A stretch of DNA of 64,000 nucleotides from JAYZDF01 sp036337945 (lineage in GTDB: Bacteria; Myxococcota; Kuafuiibacteriia; Kuafuiibacteriales; Kuafuiibacteriaceae): positions 1 through 64,000 of the forward strand of contig JAYZDF010000082.1 in assembly GCA_036337945.1 (NCBI GenBank), in the 5' to 3' direction. A model generated the notes under the pieces. The model was given only the letters and a program-made list of their open reading frames with translations, ran no database searches and was not told where the DNA came from. This document shows positions 8,367 through 16,654 of the stretch, piece after piece (position 1 is the first letter of the stretch; the number at the start of each line of letters is the position of its first letter). The position numbers and the translations under genes were made by a program.

Positions 8367-9959
8367 CTAAAATACGAATCTACGCATGCTTACGTTGAGG
8401 ACAATGCCGATGCCGATCATTGCTGTAAGTAAAAACGATCCCCCGTAACTCCAAAGCGGCAATGGAACGCCTACAACCGGAGCCATCCGAATCACCATCA
8501 ACATATTGATGACCGTATGCCAAAACAGCATAGCGGTGACTCCTATAACGAGCAGAGCACCAAACCGATCCTTCGCAGCAAAAGCAACTCTGAGGCAAAG
8601 CAGAATCATTGCGGTAAATAAAGCGACCACAAGAGCGCACCCTAAAAAGCCCTGCTCTTCCGCCCAGACAGAAAAAATAAAATCTGTTTGTTGCTCGGGC
8701 AAAAACTTCAACTGCGTCTGAGTACCCTGCCCATGACCTTTCCCCCACAGCTCGCCGCTACCGATAGCAATAAGACTTTGGTGTTGATGATATCCTGCCC
8801 CAAGTAAGTCACTCGAGGGATTTAGGAAGGTCATGACTCGCTCTTTTTGGTAAGGTTTCAGGACACCAAACCACGCCGCGACGACTCCGAGAACAGAGAA
8901 AATCGTTAGAAGTATGAGGGAGACAGGTCGAAGCCCCACATACAATATAATCGAAAAAGCGATCGCCAAGGTAACCAACGAGGTTCCCAGATCAGGTTGA
9001 ACCAGGATCATTACACACGGTAAACCAACAACGTCAATCGGAGCCACAAGGTCACGAAAAGTAAAATTTTTTCTCGTTTGCTGATAAACGGCAACAAATA
9101 GCCATAGCGCTCCAAATACCGCTATCCATGGCAGTCTACGTTTCGTTGGAATGATCGGCGCAGCAAAGTTCAGCTCTGTCGCTCCAGTTTTGCCGAGACG
9201 AATCAAGTCGTTATGCTTCAACACAGTCACGCCATTGATAACCTCTCCGTTTACTTCAACGTGCGCTCCCTCGGTCGCGGGTTCGACAGTATATTGACCA
9301 TCTTTTACCCGGCGGAATTGAGCGTGAGCCTCCGATGTGCCAGCGAACCCCAATTTGATATCGGCCTTCTCGCCACGGCCAGCAATCGCTACGCTCTTAT
9401 CTGACGTGAGTGACGCGACAGTTCTCATTCGATTACCAACTTTTTTCTTTAAGCGTGATGTCCTCACCGAGTCTCCGCCGAGTCCAATAATGAGAACAGC
9501 AACAATGAGCATGATTGGCCGCGATACGTTAAGAGGTCGAAAGATATCATTTAGCGTCAGTCCCTGGCTATTTTCGTCATCCTGATGAAGAACTCGAGCC
9601 GTAATGAGAATGACTCCTATCTTAGCAAGGTCTGACGTTTGCAAACTGAAAAGTCCTGGAATCGGCAACCACCGTTTGGAGCCATTGACGGTTGTCCCGA
9701 AGAAACTCGTCGCAAGTAACATCAAAATGACGAATCCAAATATCCCAATCGACATGCCTTCAAAGCTTCGATAATCAATAGACGCGACTACGAACATCAC
9801 CAACAAGCCAAGGGCCATATTACGTAGCTGAATGTAGTCAATCTGAGTGCCTAGTGCCTGACTTGCAGAAGACAGGTTATAGAGTCCAAGGGCAGAGATA
9901 AGGACCACAACGAATACCAAGGGTCTATCTATATTATTGATTAGTCTACGAGCAGACAT
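8367..9959 (-). CDS. rodA: RodA peptidoglycan glycosyltransferase with inserted FHA domain
   Basis: SEDS-family polymerase that builds glycan strands for cell elongation together with the PBP2 encoded just upstream. Family landmarks: KRWLPIPGLFSLQTSDLAKIG at residues 95-114, VQPDLGTSL at 320-328, GHGQGTQTQLKFLPEQQTDFIF and a C-terminal PLPLWSYGGS. At 530 residues it is about 150 longer than normal. The extra part lies in the loop after the fourth membrane helix: hydrophobic segment 147-163, basic stretch 165-180, an FHA-like domain at about 180-268 (GRGEKADIKL, SEAHAQF, EVNGEVI, DLIRLG) and a second hydrophobic segment at 276-292. The start ATG shares a base with the mrdA stop (TGATG). Function as RodA is firm; the side of the membrane on which the FHA domain lies is uncertain. 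Confidence 0.93.
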   Translation of the reverse strand: MSARRLINNIDRPLVFVVVLISALGLYNLSSASQALGTQIDYIQLRNMALGLLVMFVVASIDYRSFEGMSIGIFGFVILMLLATSFFGTTVNGSKRWLPIPGLFSLQTSDLAKIGVILITARVLHQDDENSQGLTLNDIFRPLNVSRPIMLIVAVLIIGLGGDSVRTSRLKKKVGNRMRTVASLTSDKSVAIAGRGEKADIKLGFAGTSEAHAQFRRVKDGQYTVEPATEGAHVEVNGEVINGVTVLKHNDLIRLGKTGATELNFAAPIIPTKRRLPWIAVFGALWLFVAVYQQTRKNFTFRDLVAPIDVVGLPCVMILVQPDLGTSLVTLAIAFSIILYVGLRPVSLILLTIFSVLGVVAAWFGVLKPYQKERVMTFLNPSSDLLGAGYHQHQSLIAIGSGELWGKGHGQGTQTQLKFLPEQQTDFIFSVWAEEQGFLGCALVVALFTAMILLCLRVAFAAKDRFGALLVIGVTAMLFWHTVINMLMVIRMAPVVGVPLPLWSYGGSFLLTAMIGIGIVLNVSMRRFVF

Positions 9960-12145
9960 CAGCCGGACTTCCCTTTTAGCTTACTCTTACGAGCATTTTG
10001 ATGTTCCGCTCGAAGTTGCTTTTGCTTCCACCACGCATCTATGACCTTCATCGCAGTTGGGGCCGCAGCCGACCCGCCGTGACCGCCATGCTCGTTCAGC
10101 ACAATAACCACGACTTCAGGATCATCTACAGGTGCATAGGCCGCAAACCATGCATGGTCACGAACCTTCCATTTCATTTCTTCAGTCTTGAGGCGCTTTG
10201 CACCTAGCTTTGCAACTTGAGCAGTACCCGTCTTCCCGGCGACAAGCGGCTCTGCAAGTCGTCTTCGGTACGCAGTACCGGTCTTGTGATTAACCACCCA
10301 ATTGAGTCCTTTTCTAACCGCTTTCATTGACCGTTTAGACAGAGGCAAAGTGTTGACAACCTCCGGCTCAAACTGCTGCGGATTCATACCGTCCGAATCC
10401 TCGATTCGAAGGGCCAATTGTGGTCGCAACACCTTGCCGCCGTTTACTAAGGCTGAATATGCAACAGCTAACTGCAACGGCGTAATCGTGACAGCGCCTT
10501 GCCCTATCGATACATTGACCGCTGCACCACCTGTATATCCCTCTCTAAATTTCCGGTTGTACCACGCTTCTGTAGGCATAATTCCTGGAACTTCACCGGG
10601 AAGGTCTATTCCTGTCCTTTTACCGAGACCAAAGTCCATCGCCATTTCTGCGATGGGATCAAGGCTCGTTCTCGTCGCCAGGTTATAATAGTAAACGTCA
10701 CAGGACTGAGCCAAGGAATCGACAAGAGCGACGTGCCCGTGTCCAGCGTGTTTCCAACATCGAAATTTAGTATCCCCTAGACGGAACACACCATTACATC
10801 GAAACTTTTCGCTCACATATGTAGACCTCTTCTTCAGAGCGGCCAAAACCGTGAACGGTTTGAATGTCGAACCGGGGGGATAATGTTCTTGAATCGCGCG
10901 GAATCTCCAAGGTCGAAGGGAGCGAATACTCCGCAATCTCTTCCTCTCTGCTTTATCGAAGGTCCCTGAGACCAAATTAGGATCATATGTTGGTGTACTG
11001 GTCATAGCAAGTATCTGCCCATTCCTCGGATCCATTACGACAACAGCTCCCGCCCGCCCAGGGAAAGCATCTTCCGCGACTTTCTGTAGCTCTGAATCGA
11101 TTGACAGAACAATTTGACGACCGGATTTTGCAGGAACTTGAACGCCAACTTCATGACGTAGCGAAGACGCAAAGCGAGAGTCTTGGGAGCGCCCTTTTGA
11201 GTCCACAACAATTGTTTTTAGACCGTCAACGCCGCGCAGTTGAGATTCAAACGTACTCTCTATCCCTCGACGACCAACAACATCGCCTAAGAAATATCCT
11301 TCTTCTTTCTTCTTCTCGAATTCATCCGGGGATAACTCGTTTACATAACCCAGAAGGTGAGCAGCCATTTTACCGTTTTTGTAATATCTCGTCTGAGACT
11401 GGCGGACAGAGACTCCTGGAAGATCACCAACTTCAATTTTTGACGTAAGCCGTGCTGCAAGCTCCTCTGAAACATCGCTGCGTACAACAACGTCTCGATA
11501 GCGAGACAAACCTCGACGACGCTGAATATTACCCATCAGCGCCTTCGTTTGTTTCTCGTCGTATCGAAGAAGACTGGATAATCTTCGAATCACTGCAGTC
11601 ACGGAAGGGAGATGCTCGGGGTCTAAATAGGCATCATACGCCACGAATTCAGTATCCAAATTTGACTCAAGTATTGGGACCGCTTCAAGGGGGATTTCTA
11701 AAGCTTCTTGCATCAACCTTACTTTTTGAGATTGTTGTGCGGTAAGTTCCCTCGCTAGAAGCACTGGGGGACCTTTTTCTTTCAGCGTTTTCCAGAATCC
11801 AACAGCAATCCGCTTTGCTTCAACTTTGTCCAGGCCTGCAGCGCGGGATAAGCGCATCAAGTTCTGTCTCGTATTGGGGAGAAAGGCGGGTGTAACAACC
11901 ACGTCGAAAGAGGTTCGATTTGTTACCAAGACTTTACCCCGGCGGTCGACAATATCGCCCCGGCTATGTTTGATGCGTTTCGTTTGAACGAAATTCCCGA
12001 GGGAGCGACGAGCAAACTCTTCTCCCTGTTTAATTTGCACAGAATAGAGACGTGCCAAAATTGCGCCAAATATAACGACGACAACCGCAATAAATGCGGA
12101 GTTAAGGATTGGCCTCGTAGTATTCTTGCGCGAATTGGCGAGCAT
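9959..12145 (-). CDS. mrdA: Penicillin-binding protein 2 (elongation transpeptidase)
   Basis: Class-B PBP that crosslinks peptidoglycan in the elongasome; anchored by one N-terminal helix (residues 16-33). The pedestal begins with RGDIVDRRGKVL (62-73), and the transpeptidase has STFK (Ser426 in PPGSTFKPF), SCD in AQSCDVYY and KTGT in AGKTGTAQV. At 728 residues it is about 100 longer than E. coli PBP2. The excess is a second copy of the head subdomain: residues 80-158 (FDVVVTPAFL ... LSRAAGLD ... PVLLARELTAQQ) and 167-249 (FVAYDAYLDP ... LSSLLRYD ... DVVVRSDVSEE) align as two tandem units. ATG at 12145 shares a base with the preceding stop and the stop is shared with rodA, so translation is tightly coupled. 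Confidence 0.95.
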   Translation of the reverse strand: MLANSRKNTTRPILNSAFIAVVVVIFGAILARLYSVQIKQGEEFARRSLGNFVQTKRIKHSRGDIVDRRGKVLVTNRTSFDVVVTPAFLPNTRQNLMRLSRAAGLDKVEAKRIAVGFWKTLKEKGPPVLLARELTAQQSQKVRLMQEALEIPLEAVPILESNLDTEFVAYDAYLDPEHLPSVTAVIRRLSSLLRYDEKQTKALMGNIQRRRGLSRYRDVVVRSDVSEELAARLTSKIEVGDLPGVSVRQSQTRYYKNGKMAAHLLGYVNELSPDEFEKKKEEGYFLGDVVGRRGIESTFESQLRGVDGLKTIVVDSKGRSQDSRFASSLRHEVGVQVPAKSGRQIVLSIDSELQKVAEDAFPGRAGAVVVMDPRNGQILAMTSTPTYDPNLVSGTFDKAERKRLRSIRSLRPWRFRAIQEHYPPGSTFKPFTVLAALKKRSTYVSEKFRCNGVFRLGDTKFRCWKHAGHGHVALVDSLAQSCDVYYYNLATRTSLDPIAEMAMDFGLGKRTGIDLPGEVPGIMPTEAWYNRKFREGYTGGAAVNVSIGQGAVTITPLQLAVAYSALVNGGKVLRPQLALRIEDSDGMNPQQFEPEVVNTLPLSKRSMKAVRKGLNWVVNHKTGTAYRRRLAEPLVAGKTGTAQVAKLGAKRLKTEEMKWKVRDHAWFAAYAPVDDPEVVVIVLNEHGGHGGSAAAPTAMKVIDAWWKQKQLRAEHQNARKSKLKGKSG

Positions 12146-12603
12146 CAGACCTCAAGCAGCATACGAACTGGATTTTCTAGACAATTTTTTATCTTCACCA
12201 AAAATCCGACCGCCCCTCGACCATCTACCAATCGGTGGTCATACGTCAACGCCAAGTACATCATCGGACGAATCCCAACTTGCCCATTTTCGGCGACCGG
12301 ACGTTCTTGAATATTATGCACGCTGCTGAACACTTGAACTTCCGGTTGAACAACCCCACCATCTGAATCAACTATTCTCTGAGATGAAAACAGAGGGTCG
12401 GCTAGCCCTTTATGTAGCTCTTCCAGACTCTGTTCTTCGAGAAGTTGTGAGAAATCATCTCGCCAGTCTTTGTCGACACTTTTGGGACCATCTACGAATT
12501 GCTGAAATTGCATTTCTGTATCTGCAAGGCTCTCAAAGTGAAGATCCGGCGCGGTTTTTTCTGACAAATTACCCCCTAAAAACGAAGTCATCTTCTGGTT
12601 CAT
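12145..12603 (-). CDS. Fusion remnant: SucA (E1o) N-terminus joined to SucB (E2o) C-terminus
   Basis: A 152-residue open frame inside the mre operon. Residues about 20-60 match the N-terminal tail of 2-oxoglutarate dehydrogenase E1 (FQQFVDGPKSVDKDWRDDF; compare the conserved DPxSVDxxW pattern). From about residue 92 the sequence matches the last 60 residues of dihydrolipoyl succinyltransferase (NIQERPVAENGQV, PMMYLALTYDHRLVDGRGA, ending LLLEV), including the catalytic His of DHRLVDG. Everything between is gone: lipoyl domain, most of E2 and all of the E1 catalytic core. It cannot catalyse either reaction. Simplest origin: an internal deletion of a sucA-sucB pair, or of an actinobacterial Kgd-like E1-E2-E1 gene. 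The frame is intact, overlaps mreD by 35 bases and shares TGATG with mrdA, so it may be kept for coupling. Confidence 0.75.
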   Translation of the reverse strand: MNQKMTSFLGGNLSEKTAPDLHFESLADTEMQFQQFVDGPKSVDKDWRDDFSQLLEEQSLEELHKGLADPLFSSQRIVDSDGGVVQPEVQVFSSVHNIQERPVAENGQVGIRPMMYLALTYDHRLVDGRGAVGFLVKIKNCLENPVRMLLEV

Positions 12604-13075
12604 GGAAATAGCTATCCACTATTCGAAGCGACCTATAAATAGGGTAGCCGAAACACGCGCCTGTGATAACAATCGACAAGGTTGTTAGAGAAAAAAACTG
12701 AACAGCCGTCTGTTGAGCTGAGAACGCCATTTCGATCGTAAGACTCAAAGCCGTGGATAATAACGCCGCCGTTGCAGAAATCCAGCTCACGAACCATGCT
12801 TTACCACCTTGGAACCGAATAATGAGAAAACGAATCAAGACAAAAACAAGAACCATTGTCAGCATAAATAGGCCTCGGTCTGTCCCAACGAGGACATCCG
12901 TCAAATAGCCCAACAGTAGCGCTAGTATCAGCCCCGAGCGGAAGGTTCGTTCCAAGGCGAGATAAACGACGAACAAAACCGTCAAATTACAAACGACAAG
13001 AGGCGGAGTCAGGAAGACCGTCTGCAAAAGAAGCGCGAATATGTTGAGCAGGACGAGAAGAGTATTCCTTCGCAA
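12569..13075 (-). CDS. mreD: Rod-shape-determining protein MreD
   Basis: Small polytopic membrane protein of the elongasome, 168 residues with five or six hydrophobic segments (TLLVLLNIFALLLQTVFL at the start, a central LILALLLGYLTDVLVGTDRGLFM, and AALLSTALSL). The sequence LGYLTDVLVGTDRGLFML corresponds to the conserved G-x-x-D patch of MreD proteins. Identification rests on this pattern and on the place between mreC and mrdA. The start is TTG at 13075, preceded by GAGGTAGG (13078-13085), which overlaps the mreC stop. Its last 35 bases overlap the SucA/SucB fusion frame. Confidence 0.85.
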   Translation of the reverse strand: MRRNTLLVLLNIFALLLQTVFLTPPLVVCNLTVLFVVYLALERTFRSGLILALLLGYLTDVLVGTDRGLFMLTMVLVFVLIRFLIIRFQGGKAWFVSWISATAALLSTALSLTIEMAFSAQQTAVQFFSLTTLSIVITGACFGYPIYRSLRIVDSYFHEPEDDFVFRG

Positions 13076-13078
13076 AGC

Positions 13079-14017
13079 CTACCTCGTACTTGTCCTAGAA
13101 AATAAGTCCGTCTCTGAGGTCACCGGAATTTCGGCGGGCCTCAAAGTCTCCGGGAGAACTTTCGATGGAGTTACCCAAGGCTCTAACGGGTGAGATTCCC
13201 GCAGAATAATCATGACAGTACGTAGACTATCGAAATCCACGTTAGGCGTGACGAAGATCTTCTCTGGCTTTCCGTCTTTGATTTCTAACTGCGAAATCTT
13301 TCCAAGATCGATATTGGCGGGGAAAACGCCACCAAGACCGCTGGTAACAATTCGATCACCGATTTTGAGTGCGTCCGCCCTGGCCTCTCTCGTCAGTTTG
13401 AAGCTCATTTTCTCCCCGAGCCCGTCTCCCCTAAGCCTGCCACGTACCCCAGGTCCGACTACGATGCCGTCCACAGAAAAATCGCTATCTACTGCGAAAA
13501 TAACATCCGCTGAGCCAAATCCAACTCGTTGAATACGACCAACCAAACCGTCTGCGTCGACAACAGGCATACCTCGAACAACGCCGTCTACGAGTCCTCG
13601 AGAAACTCGTAGACCCAAACTGTGAACAGTTGTGTGATGGCTGATTACGCGAGCGGTCTGAGACTTAACGTTCTTATTACTCTGTTTGAGAGAAAGAAGT
13701 TTCTGAAGCCTCAGGTTTTCATCTTCGATATTCTCAATACGAGTAACCTCTCTTTCGAGTTCGCCTAAACGCAATCGAAGTTCGATAATATCTTTTCTCG
13801 CATCTACTAAGTCTACGTAAGTATACCAGCCTCGTGCGATGAAGTCTGTTGAGCTGGTTAGTAGCTCTTGGACGGGCGAGGTAAGCAGGAAAATACCTTT
13901 GTCGAGAAGATTCGTATCACGGTTCTTATTCACATGCGCGCGATAAACGAACAATGGAACCACAAGAAGTGCGCTCACGAAAAGCCACGCTCGGTATTGT
14001 TGCAAGCCTCGAAACAC
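13079..14017 (-). CDS. mreC: Rod-shape-determining protein MreC
   Basis: Periplasmic elongasome scaffold of 312 residues that links MreB and MreD to PBP2. One N-terminal membrane helix (AWLFVSALLVVPLFVYRA) is followed by a coiled coil at about 70-110 (ELRLRLGELEREVTRIENIEDEN) and the beta-rich domain with conserved GLVDGVVRGMPVVDADGLVGRI and a RIVTSGLGGVFPANIDLGKI stretch, which is the MreC hallmark. It starts with GTG at 14017, sharing a base with the mreB stop, and ends three bases before the mreD start codon. The C-terminal tail after residue 275 is Pro/Thr rich and probably disordered. Confidence 0.94.
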   Translation of the reverse strand: MFRGLQQYRAWLFVSALLVVPLFVYRAHVNKNRDTNLLDKGIFLLTSPVQELLTSSTDFIARGWYTYVDLVDARKDIIELRLRLGELEREVTRIENIEDENLRLQKLLSLKQSNKNVKSQTARVISHHTTVHSLGLRVSRGLVDGVVRGMPVVDADGLVGRIQRVGFGSADVIFAVDSDFSVDGIVVGPGVRGRLRGDGLGEKMSFKLTREARADALKIGDRIVTSGLGGVFPANIDLGKISQLEIKDGKPEKIFVTPNVDFDSLRTVMIILRESHPLEPWVTPSKVLPETLRPAEIPVTSETDLFSRTSTR

Positions 14018-15048
14018 TATTCCACGGTAATGTTACCCAGCATCTCGATATTGTCGAGAGCCGCCCCGCTACCTCTCGCGACTGCGCCTTCTGGGTCATC
14101 GCTAATCAAAATAGGCAAACCGGTCTCTTCTCTTAGGAGAACATCAAGTTCACGGAGTAGCGCTCCGCCGCCGGAAAGCATTAGGCCTCGATCTACAATA
14201 TCCGCCGCCAGCTCTGGTGGAGTTCTTTCGAGGGAAAACCTGACAGCTTCCACGATACTTTTCACGCAATCCGCAAGAGCATCGCGTATTTCTTCAGAAT
14301 TCAATACGACTGTTTTGGGGACACCGCCGACCAAATCGCGACCCTTTACTTCGAGTTCCTGAATTTTTCCGGTCGGAAAAGCGGATCCAATCCGTTTCTT
14401 AACGTCCTCAGCAGTTTGATCCCCGAGCAGTAAATTATAGCGGCGTTTTGCATATTGGACGATCGCTTCGTCCATTTTGTCGCCGCCAACTCGAGTGGAT
14501 TTAGAGAAAACGATCCCGCTCAGACTAATGACCGCAACCTCCGTCGTTCCACCGCCAATATCTACGATCATATTCCCAGAGGGCTCTGCTACAGGTAATC
14601 CCGCGCCTATTGCCGCCGCCATGGGCTCCTCGATGAGGTATACCTCTCGGGCGCCCGCGGTCAGGGCGGCCTCACGAAATGCACGTTTCTCGACCTCAGT
14701 AATCGTCACTGGTACACAAATGATTATTCTGGGAGCCGCCATTGCGCGGGCATTATGGGCCTGTTTGATGAAGTAATGCAGCATTGCTTTCGCAGACTCA
14801 AAGTCCGCAATTACCCCATTTTTCACTGGTTTTATGGCTTCTATGCCATCAGGAGTCCGGCCAACCATCTCTTTGGCCGCCCGCCCAACGGCCACCAGCC
14901 GTCGAGAGCCCGTGCGACCTCGCGAAACAGCGACCACAGTCGGCTCGTTAGTCACGATCCCGTGCCCTTTTGCAAAGATCAACGTACTCGATGTGCCGAG
15001 GTCGACCGCTAGGTCATTTGAGAAAAGCCCTTGAAACCACTTCAGCAT
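14017..15048 (-). CDS. mreB: Rod-shape-determining actin homologue MreB
   Basis: Bacterial actin that organises lateral wall synthesis, 343 residues from the ATG at 15048. The phosphate-1 loop is VDLGTSSTLIFAKG, phosphate-2 is VDIGGGTTEVAVISL, and the adenosine motif is LSGGGALLREL; EEPMAAAIGAGLPV is also typical. An amphipathic N-terminal helix (LKWFQGLFS) supports this start; a longer frame reaching 15096 adds 16 residues with no family match and would run into the intergenic region. The gene heads the operon mreB-mreC-mreD-fusion-mrdA-rodA. A weak promoter (TTGAGA, 17 bases, TAAGCG) lies in the 70-base divergent gap shared with the foldase gene at 15119. Confidence 0.96.
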   Translation of the reverse strand: MLKWFQGLFSNDLAVDLGTSSTLIFAKGHGIVTNEPTVVAVSRGRTGSRRLVAVGRAAKEMVGRTPDGIEAIKPVKNGVIADFESAKAMLHYFIKQAHNARAMAAPRIIICVPVTITEVEKRAFREAALTAGAREVYLIEEPMAAAIGAGLPVAEPSGNMIVDIGGGTTEVAVISLSGIVFSKSTRVGGDKMDEAIVQYAKRRYNLLLGDQTAEDVKKRIGSAFPTGKIQELEVKGRDLVGGVPKTVVLNSEEIRDALADCVKSIVEAVRFSLERTPPELAADIVDRGLMLSGGGALLRELDVLLREETGLPILISDDPEGAVARGSGAALDNIEMLGNITVE

Positions 15049-15118
15049 AATGCCGCCACTTACAATTCGCTTACCAAAACCCCTTGGAAATCTCAAACGA
15101 TTCCGCTAGACGAGGCAG

Positions 15119-16654
15119 GTGCTTACTTACCTTCGACGAAATAAAAATCGACCTTTTATTATGATTCTGCTCGGCGGCATCTGTTTGGTGTTCGTTTTTT
15201 TCTTCGGACAGTCACTGGACACACTGGCCACCGAACGAAGTTACGCCGCGATTGTTGACGGCGAGACGATAACGGATCGCGAATTCGGGCAGCGATACAG
15301 CGGGACATATCGACGCTATCAGCAGCAGTATCAAGAGTTCGATCTTGAACAAGCGAAGCGAATGAAGCTTCGCGAAAATATTCTGAATCAAATGATCACA
15401 TCACGAATCCTTGCAAAGAACGCAGCCGAACGAGGAATGGGCGTAGACAACGGCGCACTTCGTGATGACGTGATGAATGACGAAAACTTTCAAGAGAATG
15501 GAAAGTTTAGCCGGCGGCTCTACCAGGGTGTTCTCAATGCTAACCGCTACACAGAGGCCAGCTACGAAGCGATGAGACGAGAGGCCCTCCTCCAAGAAAA
15601 AGTCGCATTACTCGCAAACAATTCTATTCGGGTCTCCTCAAATGAAGCATGGGACGACTATCAAAGCCAAAAACGCTCAATGAACATCGAGTTCATTCGA
15701 ATTCGAACCCGCGAATACGAAGAGAAAGCCGGAGATATCACACAAGCGGATATTACATCCTGGGAAGCGAAAGCGGATTCAGCTGACCGCATCCAGAAGT
15801 ACTACGACAAATACAAGACCACCCGATACAACACGCCAAAGAAAATCAAAGCTCGTCACATCATGATTCGGAGCAACAAAAACGATGATGCTGCAGCAAA
15901 AGCCGCTGCCAAGAAGCGAATCGAAGAAGCCAAAGCGGCTGTGAGCGGCGGCTTAGACTTTGCTGAGGCAGCCTCAAAATTCTCAGAAGATAGCACGAAG
16001 GCCATGGGTGGAGACCTTGGATTTTTCAGCGCCGGACAAATTTATCCCGCAGTCGAGAAAGCTGCATTCGCCATGAACGTTGGAGAAATCTCAGATATTG
16101 TCGAATCGAAAGCCGGACTCCATATCATCCGAGTGGAAGAAATTAAGGAACCTGAGGATCGTACCTTGGAGCAAGTGAAGGGTGAAATTGCACGTGAACT
16201 CGCTACTGAGGATCGAGCCAGCGACGTAGCGAAAAAAGAAGCGGACGAGATTTACACGAAAATCAAGGAAGGAGCAGCATTCGCTGACCTGGCGGGCACA
16301 CCAGAGGATTCCACAAATACCCTGAAGGCTGAAGAAACCGGTACTTTCAGCCAAGGCAGTGGCTTTATCCCTAAAATCGGTCTCAATAAAGATTTCGCCA
16401 ATGAGGTATGGACTCTGACCACTGAGAGTCCTCTCGCGAAGGGACCTTTCAAACTCGAAGACGGGTGGATCATTTACAAAGTCAAAGAACGCACGGAGCC
16501 AGTCCGAGCAGAATTTGAAAAAGAAAAGCAAACCGCATCAGGCCGGCTGATGTTTCAAAAAACATCGGACGTTATGGAGAAGTGGTCTACCTTTATTCGG
16601 TCGTCAGCTGACGTCTCGATTCACCCAAACGCTACATCGTACGAGAGGCGCTGA
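15119..16654 (+). CDS. PpiD/SurA-type membrane-anchored peptidyl-prolyl isomerase
   Basis: Periplasmic foldase of 511 residues. A single N-terminal helix (FIMILLGGICLVFVFFFGQ) anchors it with the bulk outside. Residues 40-165 form a SurA_N-like chaperone domain (VDGETITDREFGQRY, ILNQMITSRILAKNAAERG). A parvulin domain lies at about 240-345, with KARHIMIRSN, LDFAEAASKFSEDSTKAMGGDLGFF and KAGLHIIRVEEI; the GGDLGFF element is the parvulin hallmark. A helical tail follows. The start is GTG at 15119 with GAGG just upstream. It is divergent from mreB, and its last 23 bases overlap the convergent FHA gene. The order chaperone - parvulin - helices is that of PpiD/PrsA-like SurA relatives; which clients it serves is not evident. 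Confidence 0.88.
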   Translation: MLTYLRRNKNRPFIMILLGGICLVFVFFFGQSLDTLATERSYAAIVDGETITDREFGQRYSGTYRRYQQQYQEFDLEQAKRMKLRENILNQMITSRILAKNAAERGMGVDNGALRDDVMNDENFQENGKFSRRLYQGVLNANRYTEASYEAMRREALLQEKVALLANNSIRVSSNEAWDDYQSQKRSMNIEFIRIRTREYEEKAGDITQADITSWEAKADSADRIQKYYDKYKTTRYNTPKKIKARHIMIRSNKNDDAAAKAAAKKRIEEAKAAVSGGLDFAEAASKFSEDSTKAMGGDLGFFSAGQIYPAVEKAAFAMNVGEISDIVESKAGLHIIRVEEIKEPEDRTLEQVKGEIARELATEDRASDVAKKEADEIYTKIKEGAAFADLAGTPEDSTNTLKAEETGTFSQGSGFIPKIGLNKDFANEVWTLTTESPLAKGPFKLEDGWIIYKVKERTEPVRAEFEKEKQTASGRLMFQKTSDVMEKWSTFIRSSADVSIHPNATSYERR

